Shown: positions 33,362-41,986 of the stretch, in pieces
Numbering within the stretch: the first letter of the stretch is position 1
How the letters are laid out: the number at the start of each line of letters is the position of its first letter
From: an uncultured Lachnospiraceae bacterium
GTDB taxonomy: Bacteria > Bacillota > Clostridia > Lachnospirales > Lachnospiraceae
Length of the DNA stretch: 49,953 nt
NCBI GenBank assembly: GCA_947588845.1
Contig: CANQAR010000010.1
Span: 1 to 49,953 of the forward strand
Direction: 5' to 3'
The notes under the pieces: generated by a model
Seen by the model: the letters and a program-made list of their open reading frames with translations, nothing else
What the model was told of the DNA's origin: nothing
The model's database searches: none
Position numbers and translations under genes: made by a program

Positions 33362-34378
33362 TTACCTCATTAATGCGAGATCCTGAAGAGAGTAAGCCAG
33401 CTTCCTCATGTCACGGCTGTTCAGGATCTCAACAAGTCCGCGGATTGTGCAGTTCGCCGGATCCTTCACATGGTGAACCGGTATGCCGACTTCCCTTCTT
33501 ATATAGTCAGGGAGATTCAGAATCATGGAAACGCCGCCGCAGAGATAGATGCCCTCCCGCACAATATCTTTCAGAAGCTGGGGAGGGACTCGGTTGCAGA
33601 CGGATTTGATACTCTCCACAATCGCATCCACCGTATCAATGATCGATACGCTCACGGCAAGCGAAGGAATGACATCTGCCTTGGGAAGACCTGAAAGTGT
33701 ATGGATCCCAAACACACGGCGTTCAAGACGAGGCCCGTTGATCATAAAAGCAAGATTGTTTTTCAGAGCTTCCGCTGTCCTGTGTCCGATGCTGAGGTTA
33801 AATTTGCGCCGGACCATTGTCATAATATCTTCGTCCAGGCGCCTTCCTCCCGCCTTCACCGTCTGACACAGAATTATTTTTCCCGCGGATACAACGGCAA
33901 TCTCTGTTGTATCTGCTCCGATATTGACTGTCATATGCCCGCGCGGCGTCAGAACGGAAAGACCGGCTCCCACGGCATCCGCAAGTCCCTTGTCAACCAG
34001 ACGGACCCGTCCCGCGTTGATCTTGCTGCTCATGACATGAAAAAAGGCACGCCGCTCCACTTGTGTGATATCGCTCGAAACAGCAATATAAATAGAACTG
34101 TTCCCTCCTCCGAATCCGTGAAACCGCTTCAGCGTATGATACAGGACAAGTTCCATCTCCGTGGCATTGGCAATCACGCCGTTTGCCATCGGCCAGATGA
34201 CCTGTACATTCTGAGGTGATTTTTCGTACATCATATATGCGGTATCTCCCACGCCGATTACCATGCGTCCGCGCATCGCTATCACGTTTTTATCATAAAG
34301 AAAGTGTTTCCCGTTCTTATCCCGGATCTTGATCGTATCTGTTCCGAGATCGACTCCACATACTTTCTGAAACGGCAT
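33362..34378 (-). CDS. mreB: Rod shape-determining actin-like protein MreB
   Basis: This 338-residue actin-fold ATPase has phosphate 1 (GVDLGTDTIKI), phosphate 2 (MTVNIGADTTEIAVV) and adenosine (YLCGGVSMI) motifs. It forms membrane-bound filaments that guide wall synthesis. The sequence is divergent from B. subtilis MreB, for example GADTTE in place of GGGTTD. It may therefore be an Mbl-type paralogue. AGGGG precedes the ATG. It opens the mreBCD run, 12 bases after radC. Confidence 0.93.
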   Translation of the reverse strand: MPFQKVCGVDLGTDTIKIRDKNGKHFLYDKNVIAMRGRMVIGVGDTAYMMYEKSPQNVQVIWPMANGVIANATEMELVLYHTLKRFHGFGGGNSSIYIAVSSDITQVERRAFFHVMSSKINAGRVRLVDKGLADAVGAGLSVLTPRGHMTVNIGADTTEIAVVSAGKIILCQTVKAGGRRLDEDIMTMVRRKFNLSIGHRTAEALKNNLAFMINGPRLERRVFGIHTLSGLPKADVIPSLAVSVSIIDTVDAIVESIKSVCNRVPPQLLKDIVREGIYLCGGVSMILNLPDYIRREVGIPVHHVKDPANCTIRGLVEILNSRDMRKLAYSLQDLALMR

Positions 34379-34390
34379 ATTCTATTCCCC

Positions 34391-35152
34391 TCATTTTCCG
34401 CGGCCGCCATCTTCCTCCCACTGCAGGATCCCCTGTTCCCGCATACTGACAGCCGCCCTGTCCCCGATTATGATATGATCCAGAAGCTCAATTCCGATCA
34501 GGCGTCCCGCTTCCATGACACGCCTCGTAAGCAGGATATCTTCTCTGCTTGGATCAGGTATCCCGCTTGGATGATTATGCACCAGAATGATGCTGACGGC
34601 CAGATGCCGCAGCGCGCTGATAAAAATTTCTCTCGGCGAAATCAGTGACGCGCGCACCGTCCCCTTCGATACGGCTTCATCATGAATCAGCATCCCCTTG
34701 CTGTTCAGCATAAGCACGCGCAGAATCTCCTGCTCCTGATGGCGCATCTCCTCCATATAATATTCCGCAACAGACGCCGGATCACGAAAAGAAAGCTTTC
34801 CGGAAGCCTGTGTCCGCGCAATCCGCCGGGAAAGCTCCGCGATGCATTTGAGCTGTACCGCCTTCACTTTTCCCACTCCGCGTATTTTCTGTAAATCAGA
34901 AACCGACATGTGATAAATGCCAAGCAGGCCCTGGCCATCTCCCTGACTGGCCAGTACTTTTCTTGACAGCTCCAGCGCCGATTCCCCCCGCACGCCCGTG
35001 CGCAGTATGACAGCCAGCAGTTCCGCGTCAGACAGACATCCCGCTCCGCCGGCCAGACATTTCTCGTATGGCCGTTCCTCTTCCGGGATCGCCTTCATGG
35101 ACAGAAGGGCTGCTTTTTCTTCTGGTGCTGATACTACAGCTTTTTCTTTCAT
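34391..35152 (-). CDS. radC: RadC/YsnA-family JAB-domain protein
   Basis: This 253-residue protein has a helix-hairpin-helix-like region (LQKIRGVGKVKAVQLKCIAE) and a C-terminal JAMM metalloprotease-like motif, LVHNHPSGIPDPSREDILLT. The RadC function is uncertain, and evidence for a direct DNA-repair role is weak. No strong ribosome site lies before ATG 35152, so the start is less certain; ATG 35098 (MKAIPEEE) is possible. The promoter region has a near-LexA box. RadC upstream of mreB is a conserved clostridial and bacillar order. Confidence 0.92.
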   Translation of the reverse strand: MKEKAVVSAPEEKAALLSMKAIPEEERPYEKCLAGGAGCLSDAELLAVILRTGVRGESALELSRKVLASQGDGQGLLGIYHMSVSDLQKIRGVGKVKAVQLKCIAELSRRIARTQASGKLSFRDPASVAEYYMEEMRHQEQEILRVLMLNSKGMLIHDEAVSKGTVRASLISPREIFISALRHLAVSIILVHNHPSGIPDPSREDILLTRRVMEAGRLIGIELLDHIIIGDRAAVSMREQGILQWEEDGGRGK

Positions 35153-35202
35153 ATTGAGTACCGTGTGCTCTCACAGACCCTGTACTTTGAATCGTTCTTG
35201 TT

Positions 35203-35240
35203 ATTCTACCATAAATATCCGGCAAAGTATACACTTGTTT
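35203..35240 (-). promoter_or_regulatory. radC-mre promoter with near-LexA box
   Basis: On the minus strand TAGAAT (35208-35203) is a good -10 element. The -35 region is weak (TATACT, 35231-35226). AAACAAGTGTAT (35240-35229) overlaps it and differs from the AAAC-N4-GTTT pattern of the lexA promoter at one position. The LexA link is tentative. Confidence 0.4.
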
Positions 35241-35270
35241 TTCTAAAGTTTTTTTAAATTTCCATATGCG

Positions 35271-35416
35271 GGCCTGATCGGACAGGAGGCGGCTTTTCCT
35301 CCTGCCCGCCGCGCGGCCCGTGTGCTGCGTCAGCAGCTGTTTTTCTTACACGGACCTGCGCATAGACGCAAAATCTGCCGCCGTACAGAACAGAACTTCC
35401 ATACAGCGGCAGATTT
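35271..35416. repeat. Structured dispersed repeat, copy B
   Basis: Same order as the 23871 copy. H1 is 35280-35289 with 35298-35307. H2 is GGCCCGTGT (35315-35323) with ACACGGACC (35348-35356), enclosing GCTG-CGT-CAGC. H3 is AAATCTGCCGC (35371-35381) with GCGGCAGATTT (35406-35416), 11 bases perfect. The first 75 bases are nearly identical to copy A. Together with the radC promoter it fills the hisIE-radC gap (35153-35443). Confidence 0.75.
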
Positions 35417-35443
35417 GCCGTTCTTACAGAGGGAGAGCCCACG

Positions 35444-36754
35444 CTACCTCCGTGCCAGCTCGCGTGTGATATCTTCCCAGTTTACACCCTTTTCTGCCAT
35501 CAGCACCATGACATGATACAGAAAATCAGAGATCTCATATTTGATCTCTTCCGGATCGGGATTCTTGGCGGCGATCACAATTTCCGTCGCTTCCTCGCCG
35601 ACTTTCTTGAGTATCTTGTCAATCCCTTTCTCAAAAAGATAATTTGTGTAGGAACCCTTCTTCGGATGCTGCTTCCGGTCAAGAATGACGGCAAAGACAT
35701 CCTCAAATACTTTCAGAGGATTTGTCTCCGCATACCCTCTTTTCATAATACTGCGGTAAAAGCAGCTTTTGTTTCCGGTATGGCAGGCGGCTCCGATCTG
35801 CAGCACTTTCGCGAGCAGCGTATCGTTGTCACAGTCGACGCACAGTTCCCGGACATACTGGAAATGTCCGGAAGTCATCCCTTTCACCCAGAGTTCTTCT
35901 CTGCTGCGGCTCCAGTAGGTCATACGGCCGGTGCGCACAGTCTCTTCGTACGCCTCCTGGTTCATATAGGCCACCATGAGCACCTCCTGCGTCCTGCAGT
36001 CCTGCACGACGACCGGAAGCAGTCCGTCGCGGCCCGTTTTGAAATCGTTCCAGGAAAGCGACGCCTCATACGTATTGACCGCGATGCCGGAAGCTTTCAG
36101 AAAATGCTTGCGCTCCATAAAATCGTCCGCGCCCATCAGTTCACGACTGGCAATGCCAGAAGACGCCGGATGCCGCAGCACGCGGATCACATCGTTCTCC
36201 TGATATCCGTCCAGACAGAGCAGTACACTGCCTTCCTGTGCGTTTTCGTCCCGCTTTTCCAGGATTTCCTTCTCCATCCCTTCCAACACGGATATTTCCG
36301 CGTCGAGCCAGATGAGACCGCCGAGATATTTCTCATATTCTTCCAGATCGTCAAATTCATCCGTCGTGACACAGGCCAGAATCTTTTCCTTTCCAAAACG
36401 ATCCGATACTTCCTGGATCATTGCGCGGTTTTCTTCTTTCCCAAAATTCAGAAAAATTTTCCGGCATCCCGCATAGAGCAGCTTCTTGACATCTTCTGCC
36501 CGGCGGATATTCCCGCCGCCGTATACCGGAATGTCGGAAGTTTCAGCAATTTTTTTGATTACGCTGATGGACTGGTCATGCTCTGCGTCTCCTTCGGAAA
36601 GATCAAACAGCAGGATGCCGTCCGCACCGTAATTGCTGTACTGCTGCGCGAGTACGGCGGCGTCTTCCCCAGGCATGTCCTCACAGGTCTCTTTGTCCGC
36701 GGCGGCCCTTCCATGTTTCAGGTAAAGCGGAACAAACAGTTCTTTCTTCTTCAT
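35444..36754 (-). CDS. hisIE: HisIE with an N-terminal HisF-like domain
   Basis: This 436-residue protein covers two histidine steps. Phosphoribosyl-AMP cyclohydrolase (HisI, about 235-340) has [20 protein letters not shown]. Phosphoribosyl-ATP pyrophosphatase (HisE, about 350-436) has [16 protein letters not shown]. Residues 1-210 look like a HisA/HisF barrel with the phosphate loop [20 protein letters not shown]. The first catalytic Asp (CLDV of HisF) is replaced here by PLYLK, and the second (VAIDAK) by ACVTTDEF, so the barrel is probably inactive. Similar fusions occur in Lachnospiraceae. AAGAGGAG precedes the ATG. Confidence 0.9.
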   Translation of the reverse strand: MKKKELFVPLYLKHGRAAADKETCEDMPGEDAAVLAQQYSNYGADGILLFDLSEGDAEHDQSISVIKKIAETSDIPVYGGGNIRRAEDVKKLLYAGCRKIFLNFGKEENRAMIQEVSDRFGKEKILACVTTDEFDDLEEYEKYLGGLIWLDAEISVLEGMEKEILEKRDENAQEGSVLLCLDGYQENDVIRVLRHPASSGIASRELMGADDFMERKHFLKASGIAVNTYEASLSWNDFKTGRDGLLPVVVQDCRTQEVLMVAYMNQEAYEETVRTGRMTYWSRSREELWVKGMTSGHFQYVRELCVDCDNDTLLAKVLQIGAACHTGNKSCFYRSIMKRGYAETNPLKVFEDVFAVILDRKQHPKKGSYTNYLFEKGIDKILKKVGEEATEIVIAAKNPDPEEIKYEISDFLYHVMVLMAEKGVNWEDITRELARR

Positions 36755-36769
36755 AAGTCAAACTCCTCT

Positions 36770-37360
36770 TTACAATGTTCCTTTTGTCGACAATACTCCG
36801 GTGATTCTCGAATCAAAGGAAACTGCCTCGTCGAGCGCCTTCGCAAACGCCTTGAACATTCCCTCCGCCATATGGTGGCTGTTTCCGCTGCTGAGCATCT
36901 TAAAATGCAGGTTCATCCCGGCCGCATATGAGACCGCGTAGAAAAACTCCCGCACCATCTCCGTGTCAAAAGTTCCGATGCGCTCCGTCGGAAACTCCAC
37001 ATCAGAACGATAGTACGGTCTCCCGCAAAGATCAAGCGCACAGAGCACCAGCACTTCATCCATCGGAAGAATCCGGCTTCCGTACCGCCGGATCCCCGCT
37101 TTGTCCCCGGCTGCCCGGCTGATCGCCTGTCCAAGCACGATCCCCGTATCCTCGATCGTGTGGTGACAGTCGACATGCAGATCTCCCTCCACGCAGACCG
37201 TCAGATCAAACAGTCCGTGACGCGCGAATCCTTCCAGCATATGATCAAAGAATCCGACTCCCGTATGGATATCCGAGATTCCGCTCCCGTCCAGATTCAG
37301 AGCAGTATAAATTTTTGTTTCCTTCGTATTGCGCCGGATTTCGGCTGTCCTTTCACTCAT
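36770..37360 (-). CDS. hisB: Imidazoleglycerol-phosphate dehydratase
   Basis: This 196-residue HisB carries out the sixth step of histidine synthesis. The manganese-binding motifs are GFFDHMLEGFARHG, DCHHTIEDTG and GNSHHMAEGMFKAFAKAL. It is monofunctional, without the phosphatase domain found in enteric bacteria. I place the start at ATG 37360, behind AAAGGA; the 14-residue in-frame extension lacks family likeness. It precedes hisIE by 15 bases. Confidence 0.95.
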   Translation of the reverse strand: MSERTAEIRRNTKETKIYTALNLDGSGISDIHTGVGFFDHMLEGFARHGLFDLTVCVEGDLHVDCHHTIEDTGIVLGQAISRAAGDKAGIRRYGSRILPMDEVLVLCALDLCGRPYYRSDVEFPTERIGTFDTEMVREFFYAVSYAAGMNLHFKMLSSGNSHHMAEGMFKAFAKALDEAVSFDSRITGVLSTKGTL

Positions 37361-37411
37361 TTTCCGTATCCTTTCCAAACTCCGCAGGCAGCTTCCAGTC
37401 ACCTTTCCTGT

Positions 37412-38716
37412 TCAGTTCTCTGCATCTTCTTCAAATCTTACCCGTATTGAATTCGCGTGCGCTGTGAGTCCCTCCGCTTTCGCAAACGACTCGATGTCCT
37501 CATGCAGCGGCGCAAGCGCTTCACGCGAGTAATAAATGATACTTGATTTTTTCACAAAATCATCAACCGAAAGCGGGGAGAAAAACTTTGCCGTCCCGTT
37601 CGTCGGAAGCACATGGTTTGGTCCCGCAAAATAATCGCCGAGCGGCTCACTGCTGTACTCCCCGATAAAAATTGCTCCCGCGTTTTTAATCTTCGTCATG
37701 ACCTGGAAAGCGTCCTTCGTTACAATCTCCAGATGCTCCGAGGCAATTTCATTAACCGCGTCAACCGCCTCATCCATCGTATCGGCGATCAGAATAAAGC
37801 CATACTGTTCCAGCGATTTGCGGATGATCTCCCTGCGGGAAAGCTTCTCCAGAAATCCGCCGATCTCGCGTTTTACATCTTCTGCCAGTTTCTCACTCGT
37901 CGTGACAAGAATCGCGGAGGCCATCTCATCGTGCTCCGCCTGTGACAGAAGATCCGCCGCGACATAGCGGGGACTGGCAGTCTCGTCCGCAAGAACCATG
38001 ATCTCGCTCGGTCCGGCAATCGAGTCGATGCTGACATGGCCATAGACCGCTTTTTTGGCAAGCGCAACGTAGATATTGCCGGGACCGGTGATCTTGTCCA
38101 CTTTCGGAATGCTCTCCGTACCGAAAGCCATGGCCGCGATCGCCTGCGCGCCGCCCGCCTTGTACACTTCGTCGACACCGGCTTCTTTTGCGGCAACCAG
38201 CGTCGTCGGATAAACCCTGCCGTCGCGTCCCGGAGGCGTCGTCATGATAATCCTGGAAACTCCGGCAGTCTTCGCTGGAATAATATTCATCAGCACGGAA
38301 GAAGGATATGCCGCCTTGCCGCCCGGCACATAGACGCCGACTGTCGCGAGCGGCGTCACCTTCTGTCCGAGGATCGTCCCATTCTCCGTGCTGTCAAACC
38401 AGCTGTATTTTTTCTGTTTTTCGTGGTAAGCGCGGATATTTGCAATCGCCCTGCGGATCACGCCCAGAAACTTCTCATCAACTGCGGCGTAAGCCTCGTC
38501 GATTTCCTCCTGCGTGACTTTGACCGTCTCCGCCGTCAGAGATACGCCGTCAAATTTTTCCGTAAAGGAAAAGAGGGCCTCATCCCTTTTTTCCCGCACC
38601 TGCTCTATGATTTCGGCCACACGGGCCTCAAATTCCGGGTAGCTGTTCGGACTGCGCCGAAGCAGCTTTTCCAGAAGATCTTTTTTCGTCTCGCCTGTCA
38701 GCCTGACTGTATTCAT
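37412..38716 (-). CDS. hisD: Histidinol dehydrogenase
   Basis: This 434-residue zinc- and NAD-dependent enzyme oxidises histidinol to histidine in two steps, the end of the pathway. Motifs are VYVPGGKAAYPSSVLMNIIP, DKITGPGNIYVALAKKAVYG, AGPSEIMVLADE and QAEHDEMASAIL, with the final NHVLPTNGTAKFFSPLSVDD. AGGAGGG precedes. An in-frame TTG six bases upstream of ATG 38716 could also be used, since both have workable spacing. The gap to hisG is 19 bases. Confidence 0.97.
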   Translation of the reverse strand: MNTVRLTGETKKDLLEKLLRRSPNSYPEFEARVAEIIEQVREKRDEALFSFTEKFDGVSLTAETVKVTQEEIDEAYAAVDEKFLGVIRRAIANIRAYHEKQKKYSWFDSTENGTILGQKVTPLATVGVYVPGGKAAYPSSVLMNIIPAKTAGVSRIIMTTPPGRDGRVYPTTLVAAKEAGVDEVYKAGGAQAIAAMAFGTESIPKVDKITGPGNIYVALAKKAVYGHVSIDSIAGPSEIMVLADETASPRYVAADLLSQAEHDEMASAILVTTSEKLAEDVKREIGGFLEKLSRREIIRKSLEQYGFILIADTMDEAVDAVNEIASEHLEIVTKDAFQVMTKIKNAGAIFIGEYSSEPLGDYFAGPNHVLPTNGTAKFFSPLSVDDFVKKSSIIYYSREALAPLHEDIESFAKAEGLTAHANSIRVRFEEDAEN

Positions 38717-38735
38717 TTTCAAGGCTCCCTCCTGT

Positions 38736-39404
38736 TTACGCTTCCTTCGCTTCCACCGCCCGGTTCAGATCCGTGAGCAGCTTCATAATCCTCTCATTCT
38801 CCATCCGCATACTGACCTGATTTACAACGACGCGCGCGGAAATCGGGCAGACTTCCTCAAGAACGGAGAGACCATTCTCCCGCAGCGTGGAACCGGTCTC
38901 CACAATATCAACAATAACTTCCGAGAGTCCCACAATCGGGGCCAGCTCGATCGAACCGTTCAGTTTGATAATCTCCACCGTCTGATTTTTCTGATTATAA
39001 AAATAATCTTTTGCAATATTCGGATATTTTGTCGCTACACGGATCAGTCCCGGTCCGCGCAGATAAGCGCGCGCGGATTCCGGTCCGCAGACACACATCC
39101 GGCACGCGCCGAATCCGAGATCCAGCACCTCGTGCAGATCACGCTGCTCTTCAAGAATCGTATCGCGTCCGACAACGCCGATATCGGCTGCGCCGTACTC
39201 CACGTAAGTCGGCACATCCGGTCCTTTTGCAAGAAAAAAACGGAGTTTCAGATCTTCATTGACAAAGATCAGCTTTCTGGAATCGGGATCTTTCATCTCT
39301 TCGCAGGTAATCCCGATCTGCTCAAATAATTCAAGTGTCTTCTTTGCGAGCCGCCCCTTGGTGAGGGCGAATGTCAGATAACGCGCTTCCTTCCCCGCGC
39401 TCAT
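38736..39404 (-). CDS. hisG: ATP phosphoribosyltransferase, short form
   Basis: This 222-residue catalytic subunit carries out the first, committed step of histidine synthesis. It is the short form, which lacks the C-terminal regulatory domain and needs HisZ. Motifs are FALTKGRLAKKTLELFEQIG and EYGAADIGVVGRD, with DIVETGSTLRENGL as the PRPP loop. The start at ATG 39404 follows GGAGG. The frame extends upstream without family likeness and overlaps the end of hisZ. HisZ is encoded directly upstream, consistent with the HisGS complex. Confidence 0.96.
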   Translation of the reverse strand: MSAGKEARYLTFALTKGRLAKKTLELFEQIGITCEEMKDPDSRKLIFVNEDLKLRFFLAKGPDVPTYVEYGAADIGVVGRDTILEEQRDLHEVLDLGFGACRMCVCGPESARAYLRGPGLIRVATKYPNIAKDYFYNQKNQTVEIIKLNGSIELAPIVGLSEVIVDIVETGSTLRENGLSVLEEVCPISARVVVNQVSMRMENERIMKLLTDLNRAVEAKEA

Positions 39405-39424
39405 GTTTTCGGCCTCCGATCCTG

Positions 39425-40606
39425 TTAATCGCAAATTTCATACAGCATACAGGAACATTCTTTTGCGTATGCCATACAGTCTTCCCGCGTACGCCCGCCG
39501 GCGACGCGCACCATCTCCACATCGATCCCGTCGCGCCGCAGATCCGACGCTTTTTCAATTGCTTCCTCCAGCCTCGCCGGACTGTAAATGATCAGACATC
39601 TTCTTACCGGAACCGGCTGGCTGATCTTCTGGCGGGACAGCGCGCTCATCAGCTGATCGATCACTGCTACGAAACCGACAGCCGGCGCTTCCTTTCCAAA
39701 ATGTCCGAGCAGATGGTCATAGCGTCCGCCTTTGACAATCGCGTCCCCCGTACCGAACGTATAGGCCCGGAAGAAAATTCCGGTATAGTACGTATACCGG
39801 CTCAGATTCCCAAGGTCAAAGGAGACATACTGCTCCACCCCGTAAAGCTTCAGAATCCGGTAGATTTCCCGAAGACGGGCAATCGCCGCACACGCCTCCG
39901 CGCAGTCTGTCAGCGCTTCCGCGCGGGAGAGCGCTTCCTCCCCGCCGAACAGCCGGGGGATCGCCTCAAACGCCCGCTTCTGTTTTTCCTCAATCCGGGA
40001 CGAAGCAAGAAGTTTTCCCACCCCAAAAGTGTTTTTATTTGAGATCAGCTGCTTCAGTTCCACGACAAGACCGGCGTCCAGCCCGGCCTCTTCCGCGAGC
40101 GACCGGAAAAATCCCGCGTGTCCGAGACTTACCTGAAATTCCTTCAACCCGGACTGCAGCAGTGTCCGGATCACAAGTGCGACGATCTCCGCGTCGGCAT
40201 CCGCACTGTCGTCCCCGATCAGCTCCGCCCCGATATTCGTCGTCTCTTTCAGCCGTCCCTGATAACTCGAATTATTAATATAGGTATTTCCAAGATAAGT
40301 CAGCCGGACCGCCATTTTACCGCCGAGAAGATAACGGGACGCAGCCCGCGCGATCGACGGCGTAAAATCCGGTCTCAGTACCAGCGTGTTTCCCTCCCGG
40401 TCAAAGAATTTGTAGAGCTCCTTCGACGGGATCGTCCCGACTTCCTTGCCAAAAACATCAAAAAATTCAAAGGTCGGCGTCTCGATATCCCGATAGCCGA
40501 ACGATTTGATCCCGGAATGCAGCCGTTCCTGCAGGAGCAGCTTCTGTTCACATTCTCTGCTGTAGATATCCCGTACCCCTTCCGGTGTATGGAGAATTTT
40601 CTGCAT
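39425..40606 (-). CDS. hisZ: ATP phosphoribosyltransferase regulatory subunit
   Basis: This 393-residue class II aminoacyl-tRNA synthetase paralogue is close to the HisRS catalytic fold (TPEGVRDIYSRECEQKLLLQ at the start, LVLRPDFTPSIARAASRY as motif 2). It has no tRNA-charging role; it binds histidine and regulates the short HisG. YYTGIFFRAYTFGTGDAIVK is the conserved loop near the histidine site, and RYDHLLGHFGK is the motif 3 region. The start is ATG 40606, with GGAAGG upstream. It is the first gene of the operon. Confidence 0.94.
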   Translation of the reverse strand: MQKILHTPEGVRDIYSRECEQKLLLQERLHSGIKSFGYRDIETPTFEFFDVFGKEVGTIPSKELYKFFDREGNTLVLRPDFTPSIARAASRYLLGGKMAVRLTYLGNTYINNSSYQGRLKETTNIGAELIGDDSADADAEIVALVIRTLLQSGLKEFQVSLGHAGFFRSLAEEAGLDAGLVVELKQLISNKNTFGVGKLLASSRIEEKQKRAFEAIPRLFGGEEALSRAEALTDCAEACAAIARLREIYRILKLYGVEQYVSFDLGNLSRYTYYTGIFFRAYTFGTGDAIVKGGRYDHLLGHFGKEAPAVGFVAVIDQLMSALSRQKISQPVPVRRCLIIYSPARLEEAIEKASDLRRDGIDVEMVRVAGGRTREDCMAYAKECSCMLYEICD

Positions 40607-40679
40607 GATACTTCTCTTCCTTCCAGACACTTTTGTGTTTTAACGTGCTACCATGTTATCACATAAAACAGCATATCGC

Positions 40680-40708
40680 ATTATACAGGATTCATCCCTG
40701 CTTGTCAA
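40680..40708 (-). promoter_or_regulatory. Consensus promoter of the histidine operon
   Basis: On the minus strand a perfect TTGACA (40708-40703) and a perfect TATAAT (40685-40680) have a 17-base spacer. The -35 overlaps the last codons of recU. The leader is about 65 bases and too short for a T-box. No other attenuator was seen, so expression looks strong and regulation is not evident. Confidence 0.9.
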
Positions 40709-41238
40709 TCCCTTGAGGCCAGATCAATTGCCAGGCCGTCAAGATAGGGGACAAGGTATCCTCCGTGCGGATGCAGATAATAATCCTGATTGAGTTCTCT
40801 GTAAAGAAAACTTTTTCTTCCGCCATTCTGCGCCCGTTCCCAGAAAACAAGCAGATCTTTCATCGGCAGATAAAACAGTTCGTTTCTCGCCGTATAGAAC
40901 AGAATCAGAAAGGCAACGCCTCCCTGCTTCTCAAATTCTGTCATAAATTCAATCTGATGCGGATGCACATGCTGCAGCGCGTACGTATCAAACGTGCATT
41001 CTTTCGCATCGAAACAGATGGGAACTCCCTGGACGGCGCCGATATAGTCCACCGTGCTCTTCTGTTCAAAATAGGCAAGCGTGATATGCCTGTGTTCACT
41101 GTCAAGCTTGACCGGAGTAATCGGCGTCGGTATCTTCTGGATCAGGGCCAGTCCCTTTTCACGATAAAAATCATTTGTGCGGTTGATCAGATCCTCGAGG
41201 GTGGAACCGCGCAGTCCCCTGGAATTCCATGTAGCCAT
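40705..41238 (-). CDS. recU: Holliday junction resolvase RecU
   Basis: This 177-residue nuclease-fold protein cuts Holliday junctions and helps RuvAB in Firmicutes. Conserved features are WNSRGLRGSTLEDLIN, STVDYIGAVQGVPICFDAKE (catalytic D and DxK) and the acidic HQIEFMTEFEKQGGVAFLI. A GGGAG site and AGGA precede ATG 41238. An in-frame extension to 41301 has no likeness. It lacks the N-terminal 25-30-residue basic tail of the B. subtilis enzyme. The end overlaps the his promoter. Confidence 0.93.
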   Translation of the reverse strand: MATWNSRGLRGSTLEDLINRTNDFYREKGLALIQKIPTPITPVKLDSEHRHITLAYFEQKSTVDYIGAVQGVPICFDAKECTFDTYALQHVHPHQIEFMTEFEKQGGVAFLILFYTARNELFYLPMKDLLVFWERAQNGGRKSFLYRELNQDYYLHPHGGYLVPYLDGLAIDLASRD

Positions 41239-41291
41239 TCCTGAATTTCTCCCTTCCGAAAAAACCTTTGGTCCTGCAAAACTCCCGGGCA

Positions 41292-41342
41292 GCAGGGCCA
41301 AACCCTGCCTTTTTCATGTCACAGGAAATTTCGTCCTGTGAC
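41292..41342. repeat. Two adjacent hairpins between recU and the rubredoxin gene
   Basis: GCAGGG (41292-41297) pairs with CCCTGC (41303-41308) and is followed on the plus strand by CTTTTTC. GTCACAGGA (41318-41326) pairs perfectly with TCCTGTGAC (41334-41342). Neither has a T run on the minus strand, where the neighbouring genes lie, so classic termination is not proven. Confidence 0.55.
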
Positions 41343-41362
41343 ACAAAAATCCTCCGGCTGGA

Positions 41363-41986
41363 TTACGATTCGTAAACCGGCTCAAAATCTTCCGGACCAT
41401 GTCCGCACAGCGGGCAGGAATAATCCGCCGGAAGCTCGCTTCCCTCATAATAATACCTGCAGATCTTACAGCGCCAGCCCACGATTTTCCGTTCCGGCTC
41501 CGCTTTCTTTTCCTCCGGTTTTGGCTTTACGCGGCTCTGGTAATCCGCATAGGTAAGCGGTGCGTTTTTGCTGAGCACCTTCGCGTCGTCCACCTCCGCG
41601 ATAAACATCGTATGACTGCCCAGATCCTGGGAATTTATCACATGGCAGCTGAGCATCGCGCAGGCCTGCCATCCGAGATACGGAATCCCGTTTTTATCCT
41701 TCAGCTCCGTACATCCGAATTTCACGACGTCACGTCCCGACTGGAATCCAAAATGCCGGATCGTCTCAAAAGTGCAGGCCTCATCCAGCAGTGACAGAGT
41801 GAACAGACCGCTCTTTTTAATCAGCTCACACGTATAATTTGTGTTGAGCACGGAGATTGCGACTCTTGTCGGATTATTCGCGACCTGCATGCAGGTATTG
41901 GTGATGCATCCATTCTCTTTTCCATCCGCTCTGGAAGCCAGCATAAATACGCCGTACGAAAGATTGTAAAGTGCCTTTTTATCCAT
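41363..41986 (-). CDS. Flavin reductase-rubredoxin fusion (high molecular weight rubredoxin)
   Basis: This 207-residue protein has a flavin reductase/FMN-binding domain at about 1-150 (MLASRADGKENGCITNTCMQ) and a rubredoxin at about 168-205 with two metal pairs, CKIC and CPLC. High-molecular-weight rubredoxins pass electrons from NADH oxidoreductase to flavodiiron proteins, which remove oxygen or nitric oxide in anaerobes. The start at ATG 41986 overlaps the preceding rluC stop by eight bases, with AGGAGG upstream. A proline-, lysine- and glutamate-rich linker joins the domains. Confidence 0.9.
   Translation of the reverse strand: MDKKALYNLSYGVFMLASRADGKENGCITNTCMQVANNPTRVAISVLNTNYTCELIKKSGLFTLSLLDEACTFETIRHFGFQSGRDVVKFGCTELKDKNGIPYLGWQACAMLSCHVINSQDLGSHTMFIAEVDDAKVLSKNAPLTYADYQSRVKPKPEEKKAEPERKIVGWRCKICRYYYEGSELPADYSCPLCGHGPEDFEPVYES

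Noticed and set aside
35513-36931. A 472-codon open frame on the plus strand, opposite hisIE and hisB
   Set aside because: It lies antisense to two well-recognised his genes, has no protein family likeness and is explained as a shadow of their codon use.
40607-40704. T-box or attenuator in the histidine operon leader
   Set aside because: Only about 65 bases separate the promoter from hisZ, with no T-box sequence or antiterminator pairing.
41292-41313. Intrinsic terminator on the plus strand
   Set aside because: The hairpin has a T run only on the plus strand, where no gene ends, so it was kept as a hairpin and not called a terminator.
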